Under the pieces are notes generated by a model. That model saw only the letters and a program-made list of their open reading frames with translations. It was not told the DNA's origin and searched no databases. From contig NZ_CP010907.1 of NCBI RefSeq assembly GCF_000971765.1, positions 558,001-622,000 on the forward strand: a stretch of DNA of 64,000 bases, read 5' to 3'. This document shows, one piece after another, positions 33,029 to 43,073 of this stretch; within the stretch, counting starts at the first letter, position 1; each line of letters opens with the position of its first letter. The position numbers and the translations under genes are program-made. Source of the DNA: Candidatus Pantoea carbekii. GTDB taxonomy: Bacteria; Pseudomonadota; Gammaproteobacteria; Enterobacterales; Enterobacteriaceae.

Positions 33029-34951
33029 TCATAGCGGTCTAACACTGTTTTGATCTAGATCTGCATCAAAGAATTTTCGTAATGTTTGGATATGAGTATC
33101 ATTTTCTATTGATTGACGCGCTATTGCTAATTTTTCTTCATAAAGCATGTGATACAATTCCATTGGTGTTAGTACTGTTAAATCATCATCTTGGATGATA
33201 TTACATTCTAGGAATTGATTATCCGTTTTCTTTCTTAAAGCATTTTGTATTATCTGACATGTATTTTCAGTGTTTAAATATTGCTTATGACTTCGCAAAT
33301 GTAATATTATCTTGTTTTCAGCAGTTTCTTTCCAAGCGTTTAGAAGCAGTTGCTGAATTAGTTTAGGTAAGTTTAGTTTCACTATCTCTGTTGCCCAGGG
33401 ATCGCGTTGTTTTACTTCTTGCACTATATTTTTTGATAATTCAAATTTTTTCTCATCATCTGGTATAGTGAGCGAATAGTTTGGTATTACCTTAGTATCC
33501 TCTACACTACCTAATTGCTCGGAGTTAATTTGAATTTTTGTCTTGCTATCATTGATGATAGTTGAACAAGGGTTTTCCAATCTTTTTAAATCTATTGGTA
33601 AAATAGAATTTATTATTAGTTTGTCCTTTTTTTTGTTCGTCTGTTTTAACAATTGCGTCCTTGCTTCTAATAGCTCTTTCGTTGATTTAGGTAAATTATC
33701 TGTTAAATTGGATAATTTCGCATCATCTTTTTTTATTAATATTCGATTATCAGGTGAATCTACATATGATTTTTCTAAAATAATGCTTTTAGATTCATTA
33801 AGTTGCAATTCTAATTTACTAGTTAACTCTGAAGATAAAATAGGTTGAGCAATTTTTGGTTTTGGATGAAATGCTAATGCACGTAGTAACGTCATCTCTA
33901 CACCTAGACGTCGAGTTGGTGCCAATGATAAATCTTTACGGCCCATTAAAATTGTTTGATAATAAAGTTGTACATCAGTAGTAGGCAAAAACCGTGCTAA
34001 AGTATGTAAACGATCTGTGTATTTAATATCATGATCTTCTAAATATCTTGGCAGAAATTGCACCATGGCAATACAGTGCAGTAAACGTAATATTTCTATC
34101 AATAATGTTTCCCACTCTACTCCTTTTAAAGCAGCTTGATCAAGTAAAAGCATCATTTGTTCACCTTGACCGTTTGCTAAAGCTTCAATTAATGCTAATG
34201 CTTGCTCATCATCTAATATGCCAAGCATTTGCAATACAGTAACATATAAAACACTTCCTTGTCCCATTACAATAGCTTGGTCAGTCAAACTTAATGCGTC
34301 ACGCATACTACCATTAGAAGCACGTGCTAGTAAATATAACGCTTGATCGTCAAATTCAATTTTTTCCTGTCTTAATATGTATTTCAATTGAAGGTGAATT
34401 TGTTTAGTATTAAGTACATGAAGATGTAAATGCATACAACGTGAACGAACTGTAATTGGTAATTTATGTGAATCTGTAGTAACTAGTAACAATTTAACAT
34501 GTGTCGGTGGTTCTTCAATAGTTTTTAATAATGCATTAAAACTTTGGCGAGATAACATATGTACTTCATCTATTAAGTACACTTTAAATCGTCCATACGT
34601 CGGTGTATACTGCATATTATCCAATAGATCTCGCGTATCTTCTACTTTAGTGCGGGATGCTGCATCAATCTCGATGAAATCTACAAAGCGTGCTTGCTCA
34701 AATTCACGACAGCTATTACATTGTGCGCATGGTGTAGCAGTAATACCTGTTTCACAATTAAAGCATTTTGCTAGTAAACGGGCGATTGAGGTTTTTCCTA
34801 TACCGTGGGTACCAGAAAAAAGATATGCATGATGTAAACGTTTTAATGCTAAACTATTACATAATGTAGTGATGATATGTTGTTGCCCAATAACTTCAGA
34901 AAAGGTTTTAGGACGCCATTTTCGCGCTAATACTATATAATTAATATTCAC
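33029..34951 (-). CDS. dnaX: DNA polymerase III subunits tau and gamma
   Basis: Clamp-loader ATPase; 640 residues (E. coli tau 643). The AAA+ core has Walker A GTHGIGKT at residues 47-54, a zinc-binding Cys cluster (CFNC, CAQCNSC), Walker B LIDEVH and sensor residues. The middle is poorly conserved and Lys/Ser/Asn-rich. The C-terminal tau domain, which binds polymerase alpha and DnaB, is conserved (DPWATEIVKLNLPKLIQQL and the ending LDQNSVRPL). The start is GTG at 34951, giving MNINYIVLARKWRP against MSYQVLARKWRP. A slippery A-run at residues 440-442 is listed separately. Confidence 0.96.
   Translation of the reverse strand: MNINYIVLARKWRPKTFSEVIGQQHIITTLCNSLALKRLHHAYLFSGTHGIGKTSIARLLAKCFNCETGITATPCAQCNSCREFEQARFVDFIEIDAASRTKVEDTRDLLDNMQYTPTYGRFKVYLIDEVHMLSRQSFNALLKTIEEPPTHVKLLLVTTDSHKLPITVRSRCMHLHLHVLNTKQIHLQLKYILRQEKIEFDDQALYLLARASNGSMRDALSLTDQAIVMGQGSVLYVTVLQMLGILDDEQALALIEALANGQGEQMMLLLDQAALKGVEWETLLIEILRLLHCIAMVQFLPRYLEDHDIKYTDRLHTLARFLPTTDVQLYYQTILMGRKDLSLAPTRRLGVEMTLLRALAFHPKPKIAQPILSSELTSKLELQLNESKSIILEKSYVDSPDNRILIKKDDAKLSNLTDNLPKSTKELLEARTQLLKQTNKKKDKLIINSILPIDLKRLENPCSTIINDSKTKIQINSEQLGSVEDTKVIPNYSLTIPDDEKKFELSKNIVQEVKQRDPWATEIVKLNLPKLIQQLLLNAWKETAENKIILHLRSHKQYLNTENTCQIIQNALRKKTDNQFLECNIIQDDDLTVLTPMELYHMLYEEKLAIARQSIENDTHIQTLRKFFDADLDQNSVRPL
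33626..33634 (-). promoter_or_regulatory. dnaX slippery site for the gamma subunit
   Basis: On the minus strand eight A followed by G form codons AAA-AAA-AAG (Lys440-442), containing the -1 frameshift heptamer A-AAA-AAG used at E. coli codons 428-430. A -1 shift would add 25 residues and stop at TGA (33551-33549), giving a gamma of about 467 residues. I see no clear upstream Shine-Dalgarno-like stimulator. Transcript slippage on the A-run is the alternative. Confidence 0.6.
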
Positions 34952-36458
34952 TTTGATCCAATTAGTTTATTGATTTTGCTAAATTATGTTCATAAATTAT
35001 CAGAGTACTATATTAAAAATAATAAAACAGTATTTGAATTTTATGTTAACTATTTTAAAATATTGACAATATATTTTGTTCTAGCAGGTAGATCTTTATA
35101 AACGATTTAATGTATTCAATATAGTTTGAAGTAACATGAGTGATGTCTATTTAAATTAATTAAATTTACTATATGATCATAAAATACATTGTAGTTTTCT
35201 ATCTATTTTCAATTTTCATTACAACCACATTGTTTAAACTACCCATTATGATGGTTAGTAGATCATTGAATATCTGATATCCTAGTAAATTGAATAAATT
35301 TCTTAAGAAAATGAAATTGTTAAAAACTATTTTCATAACTATATATTTTATAAAAATTGTTCACAAAATATTAAATTTGTAATTATAGATGAAATATTCA
35401 TTTTAAACTTAATATAAAATATTTACTAAAATGGAAACGATGTATTTTTATTGATACGATTGTTTTGCTATTTTGTCAAAACTTTGCTATAATTGTTGCT
35501 GTAAATAAAATTACTTAAACGAGTTTTTTAAAATTATGATAAGTTTGAATGATGTAAATTTATTTATATGAATGTTGACTGATTTTTTATTTAATAATGC
35601 TGAACTTACAAATTTTATATAAATAATTTATAAGTTGGATGTTATATAATTGCTACTTGAATTGTAGGATAGTTCTAGCCTGTTTTACCATACTAAAATT
35701 GCTGTTTTGTTAAATTATTTTACAATTGTAAGCTATAAGATAATCACGAGTATCATTCTCTTTATACTGATAACTAGTAAAATTAAATAAAGATTTATAA
35801 TCAACACAGATAGATATTATTATAAAATAATATAAAAGTTGATTAATCAATGACTCAATCTACATTAGATAGTTAATACTATTATTAGGTATTTATATAA
35901 ATTTTCTATTCTAAATAGAATAAACAACTTACATTCAATTTTATATCAATTTTCTAATTTACTAACTATAAAAACTTTATATGTAAGTATATATTTTAAT
36001 ATATAAAATTTATATAGAATTGACAAGATTTCTTTTTCTACAAAAGTTTTTCTCAATTTAAATTCAGATTGATTTAAATTAATTTACATGACAATTATTT
36101 TTATAAAAATTTTAAAGTGCGATGTACTCGAAATAGAGATAGTAAGATATTTTGCATAGTAACATTTATCACATATGTAAAAATTTATTAAATTTCAGTA
36201 TATTAAGACGGTTCCTTGGCCAATTTAATAATGTAAATATTTTGATAGAATTTATTTCTAGATGATTTAATGTGATAAAAAAATGAAAAATATTCTTATA
36301 GATAAGATAGTTAACATTAGCACATTAAAAATATTTTTTACTTTATAGATTTTACCCTGGGCAAGTAATGATATTTTGAATTATTATTTTATTGATAGCT
36401 TGAAATTATTAGGTACGTATAGCACAATACGAACGTAAAATAATAACTATAGATCAAT
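34952..36458. other. Long spacer between dnaX and the 4.5S RNA gene
   Basis: About 1.5 kb. E. coli has apt, priC and the acr genes in this interval; I recognise none of their sequence. A clean promoter-like pair on plus (TTGCTA at 35465-35470, 17 nt, TATAAT at 35488-35493) has no gene downstream for nearly 1 kb. Near 36448-36453 TATAGA may be the -10 of ffs. Otherwise featureless AT-rich DNA. Confidence 0.5.
35465..35493 (+). promoter_or_regulatory. Orphan promoter-like element
   Basis: TTGCTA and a perfect TATAAT are 17 nt apart. Downstream, only a nine-codon frame from ATG at 35536 and AT-rich sequence follow; ffs is 970 nt away. It may be the leftover promoter of a lost gene, the start of an unrecognised RNA, or chance. 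Confidence 0.35.
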
Positions 36459-36569
36459 GGAGGTCTCTATTGGTTGTTCTGCAACGTGATCTTGTAAATT
36501 CGGTCAGGTCTGGAAAGAAGCAGCCGTAGCAAGTAAGCGTGTGCTGAAATTAGCTAAAAAGACCTCCTC
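36459..36569 (+). ncRNA. ffs: 4.5S RNA of the signal recognition particle
   Basis: About 111 nt, similar to E. coli 4.5S RNA (114 nt). The terminal stem GGAGGTC (36459-36465) pairs with GACCTCC (36561-36567). The Ffh-binding core GGTCAGGTC...GGAA...GAAGCAGCC is present around 36504-36530. Next to the GGAA tetraloop E. coli has C-G and here there is U-A, so both partners changed and the pairing is kept. Ends are approximate. Both this gene and tomB are flipped relative to E. coli. Confidence 0.94.
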
Positions 36570-36607
36570 TTTAAAAATGCAAAAAATTTCAAAAAAAAAC
36601 AAACACA

Positions 36608-36949
36608 TTATTTAACAAATGATATAAATAAATGTTTTGCTGATTTTTTCCAACTTTTAATATCTTGAGTATTAATTACATAATTGCTAAACAACATGAA
36701 GGTATCGTCAAGATATTCATCGGCTTGTATGACTAGCTTTTCATCTTCAAGATGCTTGATCTTATAATTCATTATGAAATAAGAAATATATTCAATTAAT
36801 TCATTAATGCTTTTATTTTTTCTTGAAGCAGGATCATTAACCCATCCACTATAGATACCTTGTAAGTTTGCTATACATTCAGAAAATAAATGTTCGCATA
36901 AAAATTTGAGTTGCACTATGTCATGTCGCTTAGGTGAGTATTCATCCAT
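36608..36949 (-). CDS. tomB: Hha toxicity modulator TomB, without Hha
   Basis: 113 residues, against 124 in E. coli TomB (YbaJ). The start MDEYSPKRHDIVQLKFLCEHL and the segment DEYLDDTFMLFSNYVIN are nearly identical to E. coli, and Cys18, implicated in oxidising Hha, is kept. The C-terminal tail is shortened. In enterics tomB is followed by the toxin/regulator gene hha. Here 4.5S RNA follows after 38 nt and no hha is found in the window. The high conservation suggests selection, so the protein may have a role apart from Hha, or Hha may be encoded elsewhere. A 42-bp palindrome precedes the gene. Confidence 0.92.
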   Translation of the reverse strand: MDEYSPKRHDIVQLKFLCEHLFSECIANLQGIYSGWVNDPASRKNKSINELIEYISYFIMNYKIKHLEDEKLVIQADEYLDDTFMLFSNYVINTQDIKSWKKSAKHLFISFVK

Positions 36950-38135
36950 TTGCTTGATCCGTTATTCAAACTTTTGTGTTGGCATTATAACATTTATGTA
37001 CTAGTACATAAATGTTATAATGCAGCGAACTTTCTCGTATAACTTTTTTATTAGAATTATACAAATTGCACTAAAATATATTTATAAAGAGAAAATAAAA
37101 TTATATATTTATGTAAAGATAATATCTCGTAATAATAAATAGATTGTTTTAATCTACCTCTACCATATGATATATTTTTGATAATACAAATTTTCTCTAA
37201 AAAAGAGATATGTAATTTAAAGGTAAAATCAATATTTTTACACAAAAGATTATCGAAATATCCTTATTAATATTTTATAATAATTATTTATATTCAATTT
37301 TTTTGTAATTTATACCCTAATTATGTTTAGCTAAGTTAAGTAGCATATTTATTGTTTCAATCTAATTAATTATTAAAGTTCTATATAAAATATAGTCGTA
37401 TAGTTGTCATATAGCTGAATAACTGAAAAGAAATTACTATAGTAATCATTTAGGTAACTGACTGCATCTTAATATGAAGACTCAGTATACTACTAGTAAT
37501 AATAAAATTATAATAGTATAAAAATCGTATACTAAATATTACAAGCATTATCAATTTCTAATATTTATAGTATACATACTATATTCTAGATAATCTCTAC
37601 ATAATAAATAAAATCAAAAATTAATAAATGTCTTTATTCTGATAACTATTCTATTAATTAATATAAAAATAAACTTAGAATGCAAACCTAGTAGAGGATT
37701 TTTGTGTACTTTTTTTAAAAAATATTTAAAATAAAAATTAAGTTTTTATTAAATAATTAATTATATTAAGAATCACTTAACATGATTAATTATTTAAAGA
37801 GGTAAAACAGCTTATATTATAACTGTGTCAATGAAAGTAAAAAATTTTGATTACCGTAATACTATATATGGATTATGCAATCTATAACATTCCTTATCTG
37901 ACTTTAGAATTTTTTTATTATTAAATAAACTTCTATTAACTTTCTGGCTACTCTAGATCTACCATTATAGTAAAATCATAACATGATAATACCAAATAAC
38001 TATTTAGATTTTAAAAAGATCTATTCTACAAGCCAAATAAATCCGTAATTTAAATTTTAAAATAATAATCGTAATTATTAATTTCAATACTATAAAATAG
38101 TATACTAATTTTAAATATTAAAATATAGGTGATAG
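36950..38135. other. Spacer between tomB and queC
   Basis: About 1.2 kb of AT-rich DNA. The main structure is the 42-bp palindrome at 36982-37023. A 62-codon minus-strand frame at 37057-37245 has no recognisable family. A 13-bp inverted repeat (37749-37761 with 37785-37797, 23-nt loop) could be chance. AGGTGA at 38127-38132 is very close to the queC start. Confidence 0.5.
36982..37023. repeat. 42-bp perfect palindrome with two outward extended -10 elements
   Basis: The arm at 36982-37002 (starting GCATTATAAC, ending TGTACT) is the exact reverse complement of 37003-37023, with no loop. Each arm ends in TGTTATAAT, the full extended -10 consensus. One faces right (37013-37021); the other faces left (36992 to 36984) toward tomB, whose ATG is about 35 nt beyond. 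This would make a symmetric divergent promoter, or an operator overlapping one. No gene lies close on the right side. Confidence 0.8.
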
Positions 38136-38861
38136 ATGATCAATATAAGAAAAAAAACAAAACAAGCTGTTGTATTATTTAGTGGAGGACAAGATTCTAC
38201 TACCTGTTTAATCCAGGCGTGTCAGTTTTATAATAAAGTATATTGTATTACTTTTGATTATAATCAACGACATCGACAAGAGATTAAAGTAGCCATGAGA
38301 TTAGCAAAACATTTGGGCATACAAGAACATAAAATATTAGATATAACTATACTTAATGAATTAACCATTAGTAGTTTAACTCGTTTTAATATCCCTATAC
38401 CAAATTATAAATTCAATACTACCTGTCTTCCGAGTACATTTGTTCCAGGACGAAATATTTTATTTTTAACTATATCGGCAATTTATGCCTATACAATAGG
38501 AGCAGAAAGCGTGATTGCAGGCATATCCGAAAACGATTTTTTAAATTATCCGGACTGTCGTAAGGAATTTATAAATCTTTTTGGCAATGCTATAAATTTA
38601 GGCATGGAACGTAATATCAATTTTGAAATGCCTCTTATGTCATTGAATAAAGCAGAAACTTGGGCATTAGCTGATTATTTTCAACAATTACAATTAATAA
38701 GATTGGAAACTTTAACTTGTTATAACGGTATAAAAGGTGATGGTTGTGGTAACTGTTCTGCTTGTTATGCGCGTGCATCTGGTTTAGCTGATTATGAGGC
38801 TAATCGCTCTAATATAATGAAAGAAATGAAAAAAAAGTGTTTTTTAAAAAATGTATTATGA
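38136..38861 (+). CDS. queC: 7-cyano-7-deazaguanine synthase
   Basis: Makes preQ0 from 7-carboxy-7-deazaguanine, ammonia and ATP in the queuosine pathway. It has 241 residues (E. coli 231), with about six extra residues at the N-terminus. The PP-loop SGGQDSTTC is near residue 17. The C-terminal zinc motif [16 protein letters not shown] is intact. Two later pathway genes, queA and tgt, lie in this same window. It is convergent with lon, as in E. coli apart from lost genes. Confidence 0.96.
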   Translation: MINIRKKTKQAVVLFSGGQDSTTCLIQACQFYNKVYCITFDYNQRHRQEIKVAMRLAKHLGIQEHKILDITILNELTISSLTRFNIPIPNYKFNTTCLPSTFVPGRNILFLTISAIYAYTIGAESVIAGISENDFLNYPDCRKEFINLFGNAINLGMERNINFEMPLMSLNKAETWALADYFQQLQLIRLETLTCYNGIKGDGCGNCSACYARASGLADYEANRSNIMKEMKKKCFLKNVL

Positions 38862-39119
38862 AAACAATACATTTAACAAGCTATTTCATTAAATCAAATT
38901 ATAATTCACTTAAATTTAAAACTAGCAAAAATTTTTCTTTAATCTTAAACAAATATGTCTATCTGTAAATCAAACTCACTAATTCAATTAAATTCATTTG
39001 TTTTTTGAATTCTGCTTTATTCAAAAAGCTACTACTCCACATACAGACACCCTGCAGCTAACCAAAAATAAAGGAGAGCTGTCAAGAAATGTCATAAATT
39101 CTTATGTTTAAAATATTAA

Positions 39120-41456
39120 TTAATGTATCCAAGACAAAGTCTCTATTGAAAAACTAAGTACCTCTTCAATGCATTTTACTGGGTATATTTCAAGATTGGC
39201 AACGACATTCTTCGGAATTTCTTCTAAATCTCGCTTATTGTCAATAGGAATTAATACTTTTTTAATTCCTCCGCGATGTGCAGCTAATAATTTTTCTTTG
39301 AGACCACCGATAGGCAAAATTTGACCACACAATGTAATTTCTCCTGTCATGGCTATATCAGAACGCACTGGACTGCAAGTTAAACAAGAGACAAGCGCAG
39401 TACACATAGCAATGCCAGCACTAGGGCCATCTTTTGGAGTTGCACCTTCTGGTACATGTACATGAATATCACGATTTTCATAAAAATCTACTTTAATGCC
39501 TAACTTTTCTGCACGTGCACGCACCACTGTGACGGCTGCTTGTATAGATTCCTGCATCACTTCACCTAAACAACCTGTATAAGTTAACTTCCCTTTTCCT
39601 GGTAAACAAGCAGCTTCAATAGTTAACAAATCACCTCCTACTTCCGTCCAGGCTAGACCAGTTACTTGACCTACTCGGTTATCACTATTTGCACGACCAT
39701 AATCAAAACGTTGCACTCCAAGAAAATTTTTGAGATTTTCAGAATCAATACTAATATTTGTTTTTGTTTTATCCATTAATAATGCTTTAACTGATTTTCG
39801 ACATAACTTTGAAAGTTCACGTTCTAAACTACGTACACCAGCTTCGCGAGTATAATAACGAATTATACTAATAATAGCACTATCATCAATATTTATCTCA
39901 TGTGCTTTTAGGGCATTACGTTGAATTTGTTTTGGCAGAAGATGTTGTTTAGCGATATTCATTTTTTCATTTTCTGTATAACCTGAAATACGAATAACTT
40001 CCATACGATCTAATAACGGTAAAGGTATATTCATAGAATTGGATGTCGCTACAAACATTACATCAGATAGATCATAATCAACTTCTAAATAGTGATCGTT
40101 AAATGCAACGTTTTGTTCAGGATCTAAAACTTCTAGTAAAGCTGAAGCTGGATCACCTCGCATATCGGAAGACATTTTATCAATCTCATCTAATAAAAAT
40201 AATGGATTTTTTACTGCGACCTTTGCCATTTTCTGTATTAATTTTCCCGGCATTGAACCGATATAAGTACGTCTGTGACCACGAATTTCTGCTTCATCAC
40301 GCATACCACCTAACGCCATACGTACGTATTTACGTCCAGTTGCTTTAGCAATGGATTGTCCAAGAGAAGTTTTACCTACCCCTGGAGGTCCAACAAGACA
40401 AAGAATAGGACCTCTAATTTTACTTATACGATTTTGTACGGCAAGATACTCGAGTATACGATCTTTGACGCTTTCAAGACCATAATGGTCAGTATCAAGT
40501 CTGTATTGCGCTTTGCATAAATCTTTTTTTAATTTACTGCGTGAAGACCATGGCACCTGAAGCATCCAGTCAATATAACTTCTTACTACAGTAGCTTCTG
40601 CTGACATAGGCGGCATCATTTTTAATTTTTGTAATTCAGATTCTGTTTTTTCATGTGCTTCAACTGACATTTTTGCCATATCAATTTTTCGTTTGAGAGC
40701 TTCATATTCGTCTGGAGTTTCATCCATTTCTCCTAACTCTCTTTGAATAGCCTTCATTTGTTCATTGAGATAATATTCTCGTTGGCTTTTCTCCATTTGT
40801 TTTTTTACACGGTTACGAATCCGCTTTTCAACTTGAAGCAGATCAATTTCTGATTCCATCATTGCCATAAGATATTCTAAACGCTCATTAACATCAGCCA
40901 TTTCCATGACTGATTGTTTATCTGCTAACTTTAATGGCATATGTGCAGCTACAGTATCTGCTAAGCGAGCAGCATCATCGATGCTATTTAAAGATGTTAA
41001 TACCTCAGGTGGTATTTTTTTATTTAGTTTAATATAACCTTCAAATTGATTAATAGCAGTGCGTACTAATACTTCTTGTTCACGTTCTTCAATTTCATTT
41101 GTAATCAAGTATTCAGCTTGGGCAATAAAATGATCACCATTATCTACTAAAGTTTTTATACGTGCACGCTGTAATCCTTCTACTAAGACTTTCACTGTAC
41201 CATCAGGTAGCTTTAACATTTGTAAAACCGATGCTACTGTTCCTACAGAAAAGAGATCATTTATACTAGGATCATCCTTTGCAGCTTCTCTTTGTGCCAC
41301 TAGGAAAATCTTTTTATCATGTTCCATCGCAATTTCAAGGCATCGAATCGATTTTTCTCGACCAACAAACAATGGAATAACCATATGTGGATACACCACC
41401 ACATCACGCAGTGGTAATACAGGAATTTCAATACATTCAGAATGCTCAAGATTCAT
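39120..41456 (-). CDS. lon: ATP-dependent protease Lon
   Basis: Cytoplasmic AAA+ serine protease that removes damaged and regulatory proteins. It has 778 residues (E. coli 784), almost collinear; the loss is at the C-terminal tail. The N-terminal substrate domain begins MNLEHSECIEIPVLPLRDVVVYPH-like. Walker A is GPPGVGKT. The catalytic dyad Ser679 (PKDGPSAG) and Lys722 stand at the E. coli numbers. GAGAG precedes the ATG. It is adjacent to clpX-clpP-tig as in E. coli. Lon is missing from some small symbiont genomes. Confidence 0.98.
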   Translation of the reverse strand: MNLEHSECIEIPVLPLRDVVVYPHMVIPLFVGREKSIRCLEIAMEHDKKIFLVAQREAAKDDPSINDLFSVGTVASVLQMLKLPDGTVKVLVEGLQRARIKTLVDNGDHFIAQAEYLITNEIEEREQEVLVRTAINQFEGYIKLNKKIPPEVLTSLNSIDDAARLADTVAAHMPLKLADKQSVMEMADVNERLEYLMAMMESEIDLLQVEKRIRNRVKKQMEKSQREYYLNEQMKAIQRELGEMDETPDEYEALKRKIDMAKMSVEAHEKTESELQKLKMMPPMSAEATVVRSYIDWMLQVPWSSRSKLKKDLCKAQYRLDTDHYGLESVKDRILEYLAVQNRISKIRGPILCLVGPPGVGKTSLGQSIAKATGRKYVRMALGGMRDEAEIRGHRRTYIGSMPGKLIQKMAKVAVKNPLFLLDEIDKMSSDMRGDPASALLEVLDPEQNVAFNDHYLEVDYDLSDVMFVATSNSMNIPLPLLDRMEVIRISGYTENEKMNIAKQHLLPKQIQRNALKAHEINIDDSAIISIIRYYTREAGVRSLERELSKLCRKSVKALLMDKTKTNISIDSENLKNFLGVQRFDYGRANSDNRVGQVTGLAWTEVGGDLLTIEAACLPGKGKLTYTGCLGEVMQESIQAAVTVVRARAEKLGIKVDFYENRDIHVHVPEGATPKDGPSAGIAMCTALVSCLTCSPVRSDIAMTGEITLCGQILPIGGLKEKLLAAHRGGIKKVLIPIDNKRDLEEIPKNVVANLEIYPVKCIEEVLSFSIETLSWIH

Positions 41457-41638
41457 AGAGCTCTCTCTTTATTTCTAATATCGCCAGAAATCATGGGAAC
41501 CACGTAAAAATAAAAAAAACAAACCATTGAAGATGCATAATGCCAATTATATAGGGATATTTATATGACATTCAATTCGCTTACATTAGACAAAAATAAC
41601 GAAAGCACTTTGTTATTTTTTTAATATACAAATATAAT

Positions 41639-42925
41639 TTATTGATTTATTTGTTCATTAGAAACTAACACTTCATTTGTGCTATAAACTAACATAGGTC
41701 CAGATTTACCACTAATAACAGTCTCATCAATCACTACTGTGTCAACACCTTCTATAGAAGGAAGATCATACATTATTTCTAATAAAATAGCTTCAACGAT
41801 AGATCGCAGGCCACGTGCACCTGTTTTACGCAGGTTAGCTTTTCTAGCAATCATTTTCAATGCTTCATCACGAAACTCTAATTTTACGCCTTCTAAATTA
41901 AATAATACTTGATATTGTTTGATTAGTGAATTTTTTGGTTGAGATAAAATTTGAATCAACGATTCTTCATTGAGTTCGCTTAAAGTAGTCACTACTGGTA
42001 AACGACCTATAAATTCTGGGATCAAACCAAATTTAATTAAATCTTCCGGTTCAACCAATGAAAGTAATTTGCCTTGGCTTGATTTTTGTGCTTGTTTTAT
42101 TACAGTTGCACTAAAACCGATTCCAGATCCTGTTTCGACGCGTTGAGAAATTATTTTATCTAAACCATCAAAAGCTCCTCCACAAATGAATAAAATTTTA
42201 GAAGTATCAACCTGTAAAAATTCTTGTTGTGGATGTTTACGTCCGCCCTGTGGAGGAACAGCAGCTACGGTGCCTTCAATAAGTTTTAAAAGTGCTTGTT
42301 GAACACCCTCTCCTGAAACATCACGCGTAATTGATGGATTATCTGATTTTCTAGAGATTTTATCTATTTCATCTATATAAATAATTCCATGCTGTGCTTT
42401 CTTTACATCATAATCGCATTTTTGGAGTAGTTTTTGAAGAATACTTTCAACATCTTCGCCCACGTAACCAGCCTCTGTTAGAGTTGTCGCATCAGCAATA
42501 GTAAACGGTACACCCAAAAGACGTGCTAATGTTTCTGCAAGAAGGGTCTTACCACTACCAGTGGGCCCAATAAGCAGGATATTACTTTTTCCTAATTCAA
42601 CATCACTACTGCTTTTATCTGCGTTACATAGGCGTTTATAGTGATTATAAACTGCTACCGCCAGTACTTTTTTCGCGTTTTCTTGACCAATAATATACTC
42701 ATCAAGATGACGGCGAATTTGATGTGGAGTGCGTAAAAGGCTGCGCTGACGATCTGACACAGTGTCCTTAATCTCTTGGCTAATAATGTCATTACATAAA
42801 TCAACACACTCGGCGCAAATATATACCGACGGACCTGCAATAAGCTTATGAACTTCATGTTGATTCTTTCCGCAAAAAGAACAACATAATAATATCTCGG
42901 TATCGACTTTGCACTTATCTGTCAT
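41639..42925 (-). CDS. clpX: ATP-dependent Clp protease ATP-binding subunit ClpX
   Basis: Unfoldase that feeds substrates to ClpP; 428 residues (E. coli 424). The N-terminal zinc domain has Cys15, Cys18, Cys37 and Cys40, plus an extra Cys14. Walker A GPTGSGKT and Walker [10 protein letters not shown] are present, as are the pore loop GYVGED and the ClpP-binding IGF loop (SGIGFSA). AGAGG lies 8 nt before the ATG. It follows clpP in the same direction with 148 nt between. Confidence 0.98.
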   Translation of the reverse strand: MTDKCKVDTEILLCCSFCGKNQHEVHKLIAGPSVYICAECVDLCNDIISQEIKDTVSDRQRSLLRTPHQIRRHLDEYIIGQENAKKVLAVAVYNHYKRLCNADKSSSDVELGKSNILLIGPTGSGKTLLAETLARLLGVPFTIADATTLTEAGYVGEDVESILQKLLQKCDYDVKKAQHGIIYIDEIDKISRKSDNPSITRDVSGEGVQQALLKLIEGTVAAVPPQGGRKHPQQEFLQVDTSKILFICGGAFDGLDKIISQRVETGSGIGFSATVIKQAQKSSQGKLLSLVEPEDLIKFGLIPEFIGRLPVVTTLSELNEESLIQILSQPKNSLIKQYQVLFNLEGVKLEFRDEALKMIARKANLRKTGARGLRSIVEAILLEIMYDLPSIEGVDTVVIDETVISGKSGPMLVYSTNEVLVSNEQINQ

Positions 42926-43073
42926 CAGCTAACCTCTTTTATTCCTCAAATCGAATGTAGGTATTATTTATTGTAACGAAGATCTAATAAATAAGAATCA
43001 TTGTTTACTAATAATATAATTGATCTAGGATAATTTATTTGACTAATGATTTGTTAAAAAATCTAGATATTTT

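Noticed and set aside
37057-37245. A 62-codon minus-strand frame upstream of tomB that might be an hha remnant (Leu-Glu-Lys, Tyr-Tyr and Leu-Tyr-Lys-Tyr-Ile echoes).
   Set aside because: Alignment needs several gaps, and hha should lie downstream of tomB, not upstream. The composition is typical of random AT-rich frames.
37749-37797. 13-bp inverted repeat in the tomB-queC gap.
   Set aside because: All-AT arms with a 23-nt loop; at this composition one such case in the spacers is unsurprising.
41457-41600. Sigma-32 promoter upstream of lon.
   Set aside because: A CCCAT and a CTTCAA occur, but the spacing is about twice what RpoH uses.
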